A DNA stretch of 64,000 nucleotides from Streptomyces sp. NBC_01497 (GTDB taxonomy: Bacteria; Actinomycetota; Actinomycetes; Streptomycetales; Streptomycetaceae): positions 2,914,001 to 2,978,000 of the forward strand of contig NZ_CP109427.1 of the NCBI RefSeq assembly GCF_036250695.1, given 5' to 3'. Position numbers and translations under genes: made by a program. This document shows positions 1 through 8,966 of this stretch, one piece after another. A model generated the notes under the pieces. That model was not told where the DNA came from and did no database searches. It worked only from the letters and a program-made list of their open reading frames with translations. The number at the start of each line of letters is the position of its first letter. Positions within the stretch are counted from its first letter, which is position 1.

Positions 1-741
1 GCGCAGGGCGTAGCACTTCTTGCCGAGCAGGGCGTTGCCGCCGTAGCCGGAGCCGTACGACCAGATCTCGCGGTCCTCGGGGAAGTGCGAGATGTACTTG
101 GTGGTGTTGCAGGGCCACGGCACGTCGGCCTGGCCGGGCGCGAGCGGCGCGCCCACGGTGTGGACGGCCTTCACGAAGAAGCCGTCGGGGCCGAGTTCGT
201 CGAGCACCGGCTGGCCCATGCGCGTCATCGTGCGCATGGAGGCGGCCACGTAGGCGGAGTCGGTGATCTCCACGCCGATGGCGGAGAGCGGGGAACCGAG
301 CGGCCCCATGCAGAACGGGACGACGTACAGGGTCCTGCCGCGCATCGCGCCCCGGAAGATGCCCTGTTCACCGGTGAAGACGTCCCGCATCGCGGCGGGG
401 TCCATCCAGTGGTTGGTGGGACCGGCGTCCGCCTCGTCGGCGGAGCAGATGAACGTACGGTCCTCGACCCGCGCCACGTCCGACGGATCGGAGGCGGCGT
501 AGTACGAGTTGGGGCGTTTGGCGGGGTCGAGCTTGACGAAGGTGCCCTTGGCGACGAGCTCCTCGCACAGGCGCTCGTACTCGGACAGGGATCCGTCGCA
601 CCACACGACGCGGGCCGGCTGCGTGATCGACGCGATCTCGTCGACCCAGGTGAGCAGTTCCTTGTGCCCGGTGGGCGCCGAGGTGAAGCCGAGGGACGTG
701 TCGGCGGGCGCGACGACGGGAGCTGCCATATCGCTTGCCAC
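1..741 (-). CDS. pckG: Phosphoenolpyruvate carboxykinase (GTP), N-terminal part
   Basis: This is the first 247 codons of a GTP-dependent PEP carboxykinase. The rest lies beyond the left edge; the family is usually about 600 residues. The enzyme converts oxaloacetate plus GTP to PEP, CO2 and GDP at the head of gluconeogenesis in the cytoplasm. The visible part carries the family signatures FCMGPLGSP and, at the truncated end, [17 protein letters not shown] followed by [12 protein letters not shown], part of the substrate-binding core. The GTG start at 741 was chosen because AAGGAG lies 6-7 nt upstream. The nucleotide-binding P-loop expected later is outside the window. The identity is secure from these motifs. 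Confidence 0.95.
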   Translation of the reverse strand, partial: MASDMAAPVVAPADTSLGFTSAPTGHKELLTWVDEIASITQPARVVWCDGSLSEYERLCEELVAKGTFVKLDPAKRPNSYYAASDPSDVARVEDRTFICSADEADAGPTNHWMDPAAMRDVFTGEQGIFRGAMRGRTLYVVPFCMGPLGSPLSAIGVEITDSAYVAASMRTMTRMGQPVLDELGPDGFFVKAVHTVGAPLAPGQADVPWPCNTTKYISHFPEDREIWSYGSGYGGNALLGKKCYALR

Positions 742-1175
742 GAATGCTCCTTGATGAGGGTGGTGTGTTGGGGCCCCTTGGGGGCTGCGACCCGGACGCT
801 TCGCCGCACGCTCATCCGGTGCCGACCGCACTCATTTGATGATCCGATGCGCGCGCCCATCTGTCCAGGGGGCCGCCCACGTGAGCATCGCCACGGGTCA
901 AGAGCGGAACCCCGTCCGGCGGAATCGAGAAAGCCGCAGGTCAGCACGGATGGGCCGGGAAAAGGCGTCGACCGGCTCAAACGCGCGCACACCCCTCGAC
1001 CCGGGCGGGTAAAGGACGTAAAGAAAGGCCTAAGGATTCAGCGCGCGCCGATCCGCCCTCATCGGCGTGTCGCGCAGGGCCCGTTCCTCACCGGTGCGCC
1101 GCGCGCAGAGCCCACTCGCCGCCACGCGCCTCACCCGCGCGCCTTGCCCGCACGCATCATCCGCGCGACGCACCC
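742..1175. other. Intergenic region upstream of pckG
   Basis: These 434 bases hold no convincing gene. The leftmost part should contain the pckG promoter on the minus strand. Open frames here are arginine- and proline-rich with no recognisable domain, as expected from random high-GC sequence. Confidence 0.5.
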
Positions 1176-1373
1176 TCAACGTCGCGTCGCGCGCACCCGG
1201 CGCCGGCGCGGCATCGACTCCGCACCCACCCGCCACGCGACGACCGCGGCCACCGCCGCCGCGACGACCAGCGCGGCGGCCGGTCCGACGAGCAGGAACC
1301 CTCCGACACACGCCACCGCCGCGACGGCGGCCAGTCCGCGGAGCCCGTTCCCGTTCCCGTTCCTCATGCCCAC
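1176..1373 (-). CDS. Small two-helix membrane protein, hypothetical
   Basis: A possible 65-residue protein starting at GTG 1373, with a purine-rich GAGGGGG about 6 nt upstream; ATG 1367 is an alternative. The sequence has a short Gly-Asn repeat near the N terminus (GNGNGNG), then two alanine/valine-rich hydrophobic segments (about residues 14-29 and 31-47) and a basic tail ending RRRRVRATRR. This positive-inside pattern fits a small integral membrane protein. I do not recognise a family and no function is proposed. It points away from the TetR gene. The reading could be chance in GC-rich DNA. Confidence 0.45.
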   Translation of the reverse strand: MGMRNGNGNGLRGLAAVAAVACVGGFLLVGPAAALVVAAAVAAVVAWRVGAESMPRRRRVRATRR

Positions 1374-1762
1374 GGGGACCCCCTCTCACTGCCCCGGCGG
1401 CCGCGCCCCGGGAGCCTTTGCCTACGGAGGGTGCGCGTACCCCCGACAGCACGTTACATGCGGAGGGGACAATCACGGCCGCATCACGACAAGCCGACGC
1501 GTGAGCCCGGGCGGGGACGGCCGGGACGGCGAGGCCGCACCCGCCTGCGGTGCCGCCCGGGCACGCCGGTGCCGCACACACCCCGGGAGCCACCTGGGAC
1601 CCCACCGCCTGCCCCCGGCCACGCGACGTCCGACGCTCCGCAAGCCCCCCGCGCATCGCCCGGGACGTCACCCCCTGTCCCGTTCCCGCCCCCGGCCCCC
1701 GGGACGGACGCCCCGGACGCGGGTGCTCCACCTGTGGTCCCGCCGCGCGGGGGTGGCCGACA
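1374..1762. other. Intergenic region before TetR gene
   Basis: These 389 bases separate the divergent small membrane ORF and the TetR gene. Promoters for both should lie here. A slightly AT-richer patch around 1450-1480 includes GGAGGGGACAATC, but no open frame with family resemblance follows it. No clear inverted-repeat operator was found. Confidence 0.4.
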
Positions 1763-2401
1763 ATGAGGGTCATGGACGTCACCCCCCACATCCCCTGCCT
1801 CGCGGAGCGCCGCGCGGGCCTCGGCCTGCGCGAGCGCAAGAAGCTCAAGACCAGGGCCGCGATCCGCCGGGCCATGTACCGGCTGATCGCACAGGAGGGG
1901 TACGAGGCGACGACCGTCGAGCAGATCGCCGAGGCCGCGGAGGTCTCACCCTCCACCGTCTTCCGCTACTTCCCCGTCAAGGAGGACATCGTCCTCAGCG
2001 ACGATCACGACCTGGTGATGGCGGAGGTGCTCCGGTCGCGCCCGGCCGACGAGCCGGTCCTCGAATCCCTCCGCTTCGTGATCGCCCAGGGGCTTCGGAG
2101 CATGCTGCGCGACCAGCCGGAGGAGGTGTACGCGCGCACGAGGCTGATGGTCGAGGTGCCCTCGGTCCGCGCGCGCATGGCGGAGTCGATGTCCGGCACG
2201 GCGCAGCTCCTCACGGAGATCCTGGCGGAGCGCACCGGCCGTGATCCGGCCGGGCTCGAACTGCGGCTGTTCGTCTCCACGGTGATCGGTGCTCTGCGCG
2301 AAGTCACCGTCTACTGGGGGGAACGGGGGTTCCAGGACGACCTGTTCGCGCTCCTCGACCAGGGGATCGCGATGCTCCGGGACCTCGGCCCGCACGACTG
2401 A
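1763..2401 (+). CDS. TetR/AcrR family transcriptional regulator
   Basis: A 212-residue TetR-type repressor. The N-terminal HTH spans about residues 25-70, with the core TTVEQIAEAAEVSPSTVFRYF, in which a recognition helix is followed by the typical FRYFPVKEDIV. The C-terminal ligand-binding part includes a region like the MftR/AcrR type (RTRLMVEVPSVRARMAES). No strong ribosome site precedes ATG 1763; ATG 1772 follows a GAGGG at short spacing and is an alternative start. Its target is unknown. No adjacent efflux gene is present, and the downstream YyaL-like gene is convergent, so control of an unlinked gene or of itself is possible. Confidence 0.88.
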   Translation: MRVMDVTPHIPCLAERRAGLGLRERKKLKTRAAIRRAMYRLIAQEGYEATTVEQIAEAAEVSPSTVFRYFPVKEDIVLSDDHDLVMAEVLRSRPADEPVLESLRFVIAQGLRSMLRDQPEEVYARTRLMVEVPSVRARMAESMSGTAQLLTEILAERTGRDPAGLELRLFVSTVIGALREVTVYWGERGFQDDLFALLDQGIAMLRDLGPHD

Positions 2402-2409
2402 GGGAGCCG

Positions 2410-2429
2410 CCCCGGGGACGCGCCCGGGG
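2410..2429. terminator. Short hairpin between convergent genes
   Basis: CCCCGGG (2410-2416) and CCCGGGG (2423-2429) form a 7-bp perfect stem with a 6-nt loop. It lies 9 nt after the TetR stop and 16 nt from the end of the convergent YyaL-like gene. It could serve both. Confidence 0.5.
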
Positions 2430-2444
2430 TCGCCCCACCCGCCC

Positions 2445-4475
2445 CTACCGCCCGGCGCCCGTGCCCAGTTCGGCGGCGAGTTCCGCCGGGTCGGTCGTCG
2501 GGGCCTTGCAGACGAAGTGACGGCAGACGTACGCGGCGGGCGCGCCGTCCACCAACGGCCGGTCCACCAGCAGCGGGAACTCGTCGCTGCCGGCCACGCC
2601 CGCCGCGAGCACCGCGCCGGGCGCCGTGCCGAGCAGCGCCGTCCGGCGCAGGACCTCCGCCGCCGGGCCCTGACCGACGACCGCCACCTCGCGGGGGCCG
2701 TCCAGCGCGGCCTCCGCTGCGGCGAGGCCCCAGCCGACGAACCGCGGCACGCGCGGCCCGAGCGCCTTCACCACGCCCAACGCCTTCTCGGCCGCGGTGC
2801 GGTGCGGTTCCGAACCGGTGTGCGCCGCATACGTCAGGAGCGCGCTCGCGGCGGCCGTCCAGCCGGACGGGGTGGCGTTGTCGGTGGGGTCCTGCGGGCG
2901 GCGGATCAACTGCTCGGCGTCGTCGGCGGTGTCGAACAGCGCGCCGTCCTCGCCGGTGAACCGGTCCAGGACGATGTCGAGCAGGAAGCCCGCGAACTCC
3001 AGCCACACCCCCTCGCCGGTCACCGACGCCAGCGCGAGGAAACCCTCGGCGACGTCGCCGTAGTCCTCCAGGACCCCGGCGTGCGCGCCCGCCCGGCCGT
3101 CCCTCGACGTGCGGGCGAGACGGGCCGAGTCGTTCAGGTGCAAGCGTACGAGCAGGTCGGCGGCCTCCGTGGCCCGCTCGACGAGGTCCGGACGCTCGAA
3201 GTACGCGCCGGTCTCCGCGAGCGCCGCGATCGCGAGGCCGTTCCAGGCGGCGACGACCTTGTCGTCCCGGCCCGGCCGGGCCCGGCCGTCACGGGCCGCG
3301 AGCAGCCGCTCCCGTACCAGGGCCACGCGCGCCTCGTCCCCCGGCGCCGCGTCGCGCGGGAGCCGGAGCACCGACGTACCCTGCTCGAAGGTGCCCTCAG
3401 GGGTCACACCGAAGTACCCGGCGGCGAACTCCGCGTCCTCGTCGCCCAGCGCCTCGACGAGCTGCGCGGGCGAGAACACGTAGTACGCGCCCTCGACGTG
3501 CGCGCCCGTGCCGTCGTCGCTGTCGGCGTCCAGCGCGGAGGCGAACCCGCCCTCGGCGGTGCGCAGTTCGCGGACCATGAAGTCGGCGGTCTCGATCGCG
3601 ACGCGCCGCGCGAGCGGTGATCCGGTGGCCCGCCACAGCCGCGCGTACACCCGGCACAGAAGGGCGTTGTCGTACAGCATCTTCTCGAAGTGCGGGACCA
3701 CCCACGCGCGGTCCACGGAGTAGCGCGCGAAGCCCCCGCCGAGCTGGTCGTAGATGCCGCCGCGCGCCATCGCCTCGCACGTCTCGGCGGCCATCCGCAG
3801 CGCGTCCTCCGCGCCCGTACGGGCATGGTGGCGCAGCAGGAACTCCAGCACCATCGACGGCGGGAACTTCGGCGCCCCGCCGAACCCGGCGTCGCGCTCG
3901 TCGTAGTCCCGCTTCAGCCCCGACAGGGCCTGGGCGAGCTCGGGCTCACCGGGCGGGGCGCCGGCCCCCTGCGCGAGCGAGCGCCCGGCCAGCTCGGTCA
4001 CGATGCGCTCCGCGACCTCCGCCACCTCCTCGCGCCGGTCCCGCCAGGCGCTGGTGACACCCTCCAGGACCTGCGGGAAGGACGGCATTCCGGAGCGCGG
4101 GGCGGGCGGGAAGTACGTACCGAAGTAGAACGGCCGCGCGTCCGCGTCCAGGAACACCGTCATCGGCCAGCCGCCCTGGCCGGTGGCCGCCTGCACGGCC
4201 TCCATGTACACGGCGTCCACGTCGGGCCGCTCCTCGCGGTCCACCTTGACGCTGACGAAGTGCTCGTTCATGTAGGCGGCGGTGGCGGCGTCCTCGAAGC
4301 TCTCGTGAGCCATCACATGGCACCAGTGGCAGGCCGAGTAGCCGACCGACAGCAGAACGGGTACATCACGCCGTTTCGCTTCCGCGAACGCCTCACGCCC
4401 CCACGGCCACCAATCGACCGGATTATCAGCGTGCTGAAGCAGATACGGCGAGGTCACACCAGCCAACCGGTTCAT
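2445..4475 (-). CDS. YyaL/DUF255 thioredoxin-like protein with six-hairpin domain
   Basis: A 676-residue protein of the YyaL/SPATA20 family. Residues about 1-165 form a thioredoxin-like DUF255 domain with a CHWC motif at 49-52, inside [15 protein letters not shown], and the usual GGWPMTVFL segment. The remainder looks like the (alpha/alpha)6 glycosidase-like fold of the family ([27 protein letters not shown]). The biochemical role of the family is not settled; a cytoplasmic redox or sugar-isomerase-like role has been suggested. Start ATG 4475 was chosen because the family begins [21 protein letters not shown]; an upstream in-frame extension is arginine-rich and not family-like. The length is normal and the gene appears intact. 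Confidence 0.9.
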   Translation of the reverse strand: MNRLAGVTSPYLLQHADNPVDWWPWGREAFAEAKRRDVPVLLSVGYSACHWCHVMAHESFEDAATAAYMNEHFVSVKVDREERPDVDAVYMEAVQAATGQGGWPMTVFLDADARPFYFGTYFPPAPRSGMPSFPQVLEGVTSAWRDRREEVAEVAERIVTELAGRSLAQGAGAPPGEPELAQALSGLKRDYDERDAGFGGAPKFPPSMVLEFLLRHHARTGAEDALRMAAETCEAMARGGIYDQLGGGFARYSVDRAWVVPHFEKMLYDNALLCRVYARLWRATGSPLARRVAIETADFMVRELRTAEGGFASALDADSDDGTGAHVEGAYYVFSPAQLVEALGDEDAEFAAGYFGVTPEGTFEQGTSVLRLPRDAAPGDEARVALVRERLLAARDGRARPGRDDKVVAAWNGLAIAALAETGAYFERPDLVERATEAADLLVRLHLNDSARLARTSRDGRAGAHAGVLEDYGDVAEGFLALASVTGEGVWLEFAGFLLDIVLDRFTGEDGALFDTADDAEQLIRRPQDPTDNATPSGWTAAASALLTYAAHTGSEPHRTAAEKALGVVKALGPRVPRFVGWGLAAAEAALDGPREVAVVGQGPAAEVLRRTALLGTAPGAVLAAGVAGSDEFPLLVDRPLVDGAPAAYVCRHFVCKAPTTDPAELAAELGTGAGR

Positions 4476-4705
4476 ACGACCCAGCCTCTCACAGCGCCCG
4501 GCGCGACCAGCGAAACCCTCATGAGCCCACCCCACTTGGCCGAATCGGACGTGCGGGCCATCACGTGGTGGGCAGTTCCTTCTCCTCAGAGTCCGCGTCA
4601 CCTCCTTCCCGGCGCTCCCCCGGGGTCGAGAAGCCCGGCCCCTCGAAACAGTAGGCTGGGCGCGGCAGCGCCGGACCTGCCGAGGCCTCTCGAAGGAGGT
4701 ACACC

Positions 4706-5272
4706 ATGACCGCCGAGATGGTGGCGCCCGCATGGATGCACACGCAGATCAGCGCGGAACAGTACGACTCCTGGTCCGAGGAGCAGTGCGCCTGCGTCGA
4801 GATCGTGGACGGGATGGTCGCCGTGAGCCCGAGCGCCTCCAAACGGCGCAACCGGCTGGCCCGGATCCTGGCCAATGCCCTTGACGCCGCCGCGGGCGCC
4901 GACTGGAACGCGGACACATACTTCGACGTCCGCCTGCAGGACGTTCCTCTCACCAACCGGCGTCCGGACGTCATCGTCTACCGAGCGAAGACCATCGACC
5001 TCACGCCCACCCGCCCCGAGCACGTGCTCCTGGTCGTCGAGGTCGTGTCGCCCGGTTCGCAGACCACGGACCGGATCGTGACGGCCGATCAGTACACCAA
5101 AGCGGGTGTCCCCTTCTACTGGCGGGTCGAGCAGGCCGCCACCGGCGTCCCGATCATCTACACCTACGTCCTCGACCCCGCCACCACGGCTTACAGGGAC
5201 GGCGAGATGTTCACCGGCACGGTGAGGGCCACCGCGCCTTTCTCCATCACAGTCGATCTTGGGGACATGTAA
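4706..5272 (+). CDS. Uma2 family (DUF820) putative endonuclease
   Basis: A 188-residue protein of the Uma2 family, which adopts a PD-(D/E)XK restriction-endonuclease-like fold and is present in many copies in Streptomyces. The core signature is seen as RRPDVIVYR followed by [17 protein letters not shown], then [12 protein letters not shown]. These include the acidic and glutamate residues expected at the metal site. A strong GAAGGAGG lies 7 nt before ATG 4706. The family's physiological role is unknown. The gene is isolated, and the sequence just after it (5270-5315) is unusually AT-rich for this genome, consistent with acquired DNA. Confidence 0.9.
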   Translation: MTAEMVAPAWMHTQISAEQYDSWSEEQCACVEIVDGMVAVSPSASKRRNRLARILANALDAAAGADWNADTYFDVRLQDVPLTNRRPDVIVYRAKTIDLTPTRPEHVLLVVEVVSPGSQTTDRIVTADQYTKAGVPFYWRVEQAATGVPIIYTYVLDPATTAYRDGEMFTGTVRATAPFSITVDLGDM

Positions 5273-5386
5273 AGAACGGAAAAGCCATCTCCCCTTTCGA
5301 ATTTCAACGTTTGGCCGGTGGTGCCCGTATCGCGTCCTTCGCGGACCCATCGGGACGCTCTCCTCCTCCGAAACGGCCACTCCACT

Positions 5387-5402
5387 CGCGGCGGATGCCG
5401 CG
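5387..5402. terminator. Weak hairpin between Uma2 and MBL genes
   Basis: CGCGGC (5387-5392) and GCCGCG (5397-5402) form a 6-bp stem with a GGAT tetraloop in the 236-bp convergent gap. It is a marginal terminator candidate. Confidence 0.3.
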
Positions 5403-5508
5403 CCCGGCCGGGGCGGATCCCGCGGATCACCCCTCACGACGACGGGCCGTACATCCCGGCCCTCACCACGGGGGTTCGGCGTACGGCAGCGCGTACGGGC
5501 CTTCGCGC

Positions 5509-6318
5509 TCAGCGGGGCAACGGGATCCACTCACCGTGCTCGGGGTCGGCGAGCACATCCGAGAGGCCCGCTTCCCCGAACGCCCGCGTGATCTCGGCGT
5601 GGCCCTCGCTGAAGTGCGCCCAGCCGTCGCAGTGCGCGGGGATGACCATCGCCGGGCCCAGGACGGCGGCGGCCGCGCTGCCCCGCTCGCTGGTCAGGGT
5701 GAGCGGACGGCCCTGCTCCTTGGCGGCCACCCGCGCCGCCCCCATGAACAGCACGGCGACGTCGACGCGGCCGATGCGCCGGGAGATCTCCGCGACCACC
5801 CGGACCGACGCGTTGTCCCCGCTGACGTACACCGTCGGCAGGCCCCGCCCGGACAGCACGAAGCCGGTGACCTCGCAGTTGACGTGGCCGTCGGCGTCGC
5901 GCGCGCCGTCCTCGGGACCGTGCACCGCGGGGACGGCGGTGACCCGCAGTTCCCCTTCTCCGTCGGGGCGCGGAAGCCGGTGCGTACCCCAGGTGGGCAG
6001 TCCGATCGCGGGGGAGCCCAGGCGGCCCGCGGTCACCGGCCCGGTCAGGACGACCGGCGCGGCCAGGGCGAACGCGCGCCCGCTCGTGTCGAGGTTGTCG
6101 GGGTGCAGGTCGTGGCTGACCAATACGGCGTCCACAGCTCCGACATCGGACGCGGAGGCCGCCGGGCCCGTCAGTTTCGTCAGGTACCCCTGAGCGCCGG
6201 GGCCGTCGAACGTCGGATCGGCGACGATCCTGAGACCGCCCATGTCGATCACCGTGCTGGGTCCTCCGAGCACACTGATCGCGCGGTCCTGCCGCGACGG
6301 CTGAACACGGTTGTTCAT
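5509..6318 (-). CDS. MBL-fold metallo-hydrolase
   Basis: A 269-residue protein of the metallo-beta-lactamase superfamily, UlaG/YtnP-like branch. The metal motif is SHDLHPDNLD (H69, H72, D74); it has N75 where the canonical HxHxDH motif has His. Later ligands are suggested by PAVHGPED, VYVSGDN and IPAHCDGWAHF. The substrate is unknown; relatives hydrolyse lactones, phosphodiesters or act on nucleotides. Start ATG 6318 has AGGAGG 7 nt upstream. The gene stands alone, convergent with Uma2. The DN instead of DH in the motif may leave a mononuclear site. Confidence 0.88.
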   Translation of the reverse strand: MNNRVQPSRQDRAISVLGGPSTVIDMGGLRIVADPTFDGPGAQGYLTKLTGPAASASDVGAVDAVLVSHDLHPDNLDTSGRAFALAAPVVLTGPVTAGRLGSPAIGLPTWGTHRLPRPDGEGELRVTAVPAVHGPEDGARDADGHVNCEVTGFVLSGRGLPTVYVSGDNASVRVVAEISRRIGRVDVAVLFMGAARVAAKEQGRPLTLTSERGSAAAAVLGPAMVIPAHCDGWAHFSEGHAEITRAFGEAGLSDVLADPEHGEWIPLPR

Positions 6319-6916
6319 CCCGGCCTCCTGGGCCCTTCGAGGGCACCCGCGTCCGTACGCGACGACCCCGTCGGCACGACACCCGGGCCCGGCCCGGTGG
6401 TGCCGACCTCCGCGGTGCCCGTGGCGCCCGTGATGTGCCCGTGGTGTCCGCGGCGCCTCGTCGGACTCCCACCGCATCGTCACCCTAACCGGAGAGCCAC
6501 CGTGCACGGGGCGGGCCCTCCGGTGTGCTCCGGCACCCGTGTCCCCGGTCGGCGTGCCGCGTTCCCGCGTGCTCCCGCCCGGTGTGCTCCGCTCCCCCTA
6601 CTCCCGCCGGGCGCGGCCCGCACCTCCTGCGCGCCCGTCCGTGCTGTCGTAGCGTGGACCTTGGTGGACGGTCCTGCGGGAGCGGCCACCGGCAGCGAGC
6701 CCTGTCCCGGCCGGCGGATCCGGTCGTCGCGGGTACGCGGCCGCCATCAGGACGCGATCCACCTGGTACCGGCGCCGACACGCGGGCGTGTTTCGCCTTT
6801 CGGTCCGGGAAGGCGAGGCCGCCGGTTCGCCGGCGCGGGGGCCGCCGCCCGGACGTGCCGAAGCGGGCCGGGACCGGCCGACGCGTCGAGGCCCGCCAGG
6901 TCTGGAGTCAGCGCCG
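6319..6916. other. Divergent intergenic region
   Basis: These 598 bases lie between the divergent MBL and DUF4331 genes. All frames are proline/arginine-rich with no domain resemblance. Promoters for both flanking genes must lie here; I could not place them with confidence. Confidence 0.4.
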
Positions 6917-7945
6917 ATGTCCCATCACCTCGATTCACCCGCTGCCCGGGCGGATGCCCGGCTGAACATCTCGGACCTGTACGTCTTTCGCGGAGAGAGC
7001 GGCACGGCCCTCGTGATGAACGTCAGTTCCGAATCGGCGGGACCTGACGCGCCGAAGGGGTTCCATCCCGAGGCACGCTACGAGTTCAAGATCGACGGGT
7101 CCGGCGACGCCGTCGAGGACGTGGTCTACCGCGTCACGTTCGAGCCCGCCGACGCACAGGGGGCGCAGGCCGTCGAACTGCGCCGGCTCGTGGGCGCGGA
7201 AGCGGGCGACGACGCGGCGGCCGGCACGCTGCTGCTCAGCGGCACCACGGGCCGGGCGGCCTCCGACGGCAACGGCCTGCGGCTGTGGGCCGGCCGGGCG
7301 AGCGACCCGTTCTGGATGAACCCCGGACTCGTCGAGGCGGTCGGCCAGGCGTTCCGGCACGGCACGGACGTCGCCGTACCGAACGACGACCCGACGCAGC
7401 TCAAGAGCCTGTTCGCCGACCAGAAGGTGCACGCGATCGTCGTGGAGGTCCCGGACGGCGACATGCCCGTGTCCGCCCAGGACAAACACGTCAACGTGTG
7501 GGGCGTCACGGCGCTCGCCACGGACGCCGGAGGATGGCACCGCATCAACCGCTGCGGTCTGCCGATGGTCTCGCCCATCTTCGCCCAGTTCGACGACGAC
7601 CTGGCGGAGCGCCTGAACCAGACGGCCCCCGCCGACGACGTCCGCACCTTCAGCGAGGAGTTCGCCGACCTGGTGGCCGCGGTCGTCGGTGCGCGCGGCA
7701 TCGTGACCGACCCGAAGGCCTACGGGCATGACGTCGCCGAGCGCGTACTGCCCGACGTCCTGCCGTACACGATCGGCACACCGGCGGAGTTCGGCTTCGC
7801 CGGGTTCAACGGCCGCAGCCTGACGGACAACGCGGGCGAGGCCATGTTCTCCCTGACCACCAACAGCGCACTGAGCCTCGGACTGACCAAGGACGCGATG
7901 GACGAACTGCCCACCCCGTCGTTCCCGTACGTACCGGCGGTGTGA
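6917..7945 (+). CDS. DUF4331 domain-containing protein
   Basis: A 342-residue protein of the DUF4331 family. It starts with the characteristic MSHHLDSPAA, continues with RLNISDLYVF and ends with GRSLTDNAGEAMFS and DELPTPSFPY, all typical of the family. No signal peptide is seen at this start. The function of DUF4331 is unknown. ATG 6917 was chosen because the family begins with MSHHxDSP; only a weak GGAG lies upstream. The gene is monocistronic, ending in a possible terminator at 7955-8001. Confidence 0.88.
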   Translation: MSHHLDSPAARADARLNISDLYVFRGESGTALVMNVSSESAGPDAPKGFHPEARYEFKIDGSGDAVEDVVYRVTFEPADAQGAQAVELRRLVGAEAGDDAAAGTLLLSGTTGRAASDGNGLRLWAGRASDPFWMNPGLVEAVGQAFRHGTDVAVPNDDPTQLKSLFADQKVHAIVVEVPDGDMPVSAQDKHVNVWGVTALATDAGGWHRINRCGLPMVSPIFAQFDDDLAERLNQTAPADDVRTFSEEFADLVAAVVGARGIVTDPKAYGHDVAERVLPDVLPYTIGTPAEFGFAGFNGRSLTDNAGEAMFSLTTNSALSLGLTKDAMDELPTPSFPYVPAV

Positions 7946-7954
7946 GCGGACGGG

Positions 7955-8001
7955 ACCGACCGGCGCACTGACCGGTAGGTACGGAGCGCTGACCGGTCGG
8001 T
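7955..8001 (+). terminator. Hairpin after the DUF4331 gene
   Basis: ACCGACCGG (7955-7963) can pair perfectly with CCGGTCGGT (7993-8001) across a 29-nt loop that includes a second CTGACCGGT-like copy. It begins 9 nt after the stop codon. The long loop makes it only moderately likely. Confidence 0.45.
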
Positions 8002-8292
8002 GGGGACGTGGCGGGCGTGACCGGGGGTTGCCTGCCACTCGACACCGGCCCCGGGTCTGCCGCTCGGCACCGGCCCGGGCCCGATCCTTCGCGCGGGGCA
8101 CCCGGCGCGTCTCCGCCCGCCCTGATCGCCTCGGAAATACGTACGGATCTCCGTCAAGGACGGCCCCCGGGATCGTCCGGTCCCGCGCCGCCCCCGTGAC
8201 GCGGACGGTACGGCGCGGAACGGGCCGACACGCAGGGCCAATCCGCCCTTGTGGCCCCGTTCCGTCCCGTCCCGGTCCCGGCACGGCAGCCG

Positions 8293-8376
8293 CAGGTCCG
8301 CCCACACCCGTTTGCCGGTGGGCAGTGTTTCCGTTCCCCACCGTCGCGACAGCGCCTCGACGATCAGCACAGGAGA
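8293..8376 (-). pseudogene. Remnant of an anti-sigma-type ATP-binding protein (HATPase_c)
   Basis: About 28 codons on the minus strand read SPVLIVEALSRRWGT then ETLPTGKRVWADLRL. This closely resembles the C-terminal end of the many small RsbW-like ATP-binding proteins of Streptomyces, usually GRGLLLVEALADRWG followed by PGGKTVWAEL. The upstream part of the ATPase (N, G1 and G2 boxes) is absent in this frame and I could not find it in the other frames. It is therefore a 3' remnant of a decayed gene. A larger open frame covering it is arginine-rich and not family-like. Confidence 0.5.
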
Positions 8377-8384
8377 GCGGCGGC

Positions 8385-8665
8385 GAACTCCACGGGCTGC
8401 GGTTCCGCTGCGCGTTGGAGCAGCACACCGGGGGCAGGGGCACGTACTACACCTACGTCGGCGAGGCGTCCGGCGCTCCCGGGTGAGGCCTGCACGGCGG
8501 ACGCAGCGCGCGAGGTGTGGTTCGTCCGGCACCCGGACTTCGTCTTACGTCACCGCGCTCACCGCATGCCTGACCGCCGACCCGCGCGGCACCGCCACAC
8601 CCTGCGTCCTCCCGGCGGGGCACCGTCCCGCGCACGACGGGGACCTCGCAGCCGTGCAGGGCTGA
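8385..8665 (+). pseudogene. Possible frameshifted Cys/His-rich protein remnant
   Basis: Three successive plus-strand frames give protein-like text with regularly placed Cys and His. Up to the stop at 8486 one reads ELHGLRFRCALEQHTGGRGT and then a Tyr-rich stretch. The next frame continues EACTADAAREVWFVRHPDFV. The third ends CVLPAGHRPAHDGDLAAVQG with a stop at 8665. The last part resembles the C-x-LPAGH-x3-HDG segments of small zinc-binding-type Streptomyces proteins. The reading requires two frameshifts, so it would be a pseudogene. It may also be chance; confidence is low. Confidence 0.28.
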
Positions 8666-8966
8666 CACCGGCCGGCGACCGCCCTGGAGTGTGAAGTCCT
8701 CCATGTGGCGCGCGCGTCGGGCCGGGTCGGACGCGGCGGGGCCCGGCGGGAGCCGCGAAGCGGGCGCGCTCCCCGGCGGCCAGGACCGGCTCGGGTCCCA
8801 AGAGACCGCCGCACGCGCCGCCTTGTCGTGGGCCCCGGCCCGCGCGATGCTGGCGGGTCCCGGTTCCGTCCCGGTTTCGTACGCGTGTTCCGTGACCGGC
8901 ATCACGCGCATGCCGGGCGGGCATGACCTGGGACACACGACGCGCGTAGGCGGAGGGGGACTGCAG

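Larger units (their letters stand above)
7946..8966. other. 1-kb gene-poor, probably decayed region
   Basis: No intact gene was found between the DUF4331 and STAND genes. The left end holds a possible terminator, the middle holds two gene remnants (8293-8376 minus, 8385-8665 plus, described separately), and the right end (8666-8966) should contain the promoter of the STAND gene. Long arginine-rich open frames here are not credible genes. Confidence 0.5.
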
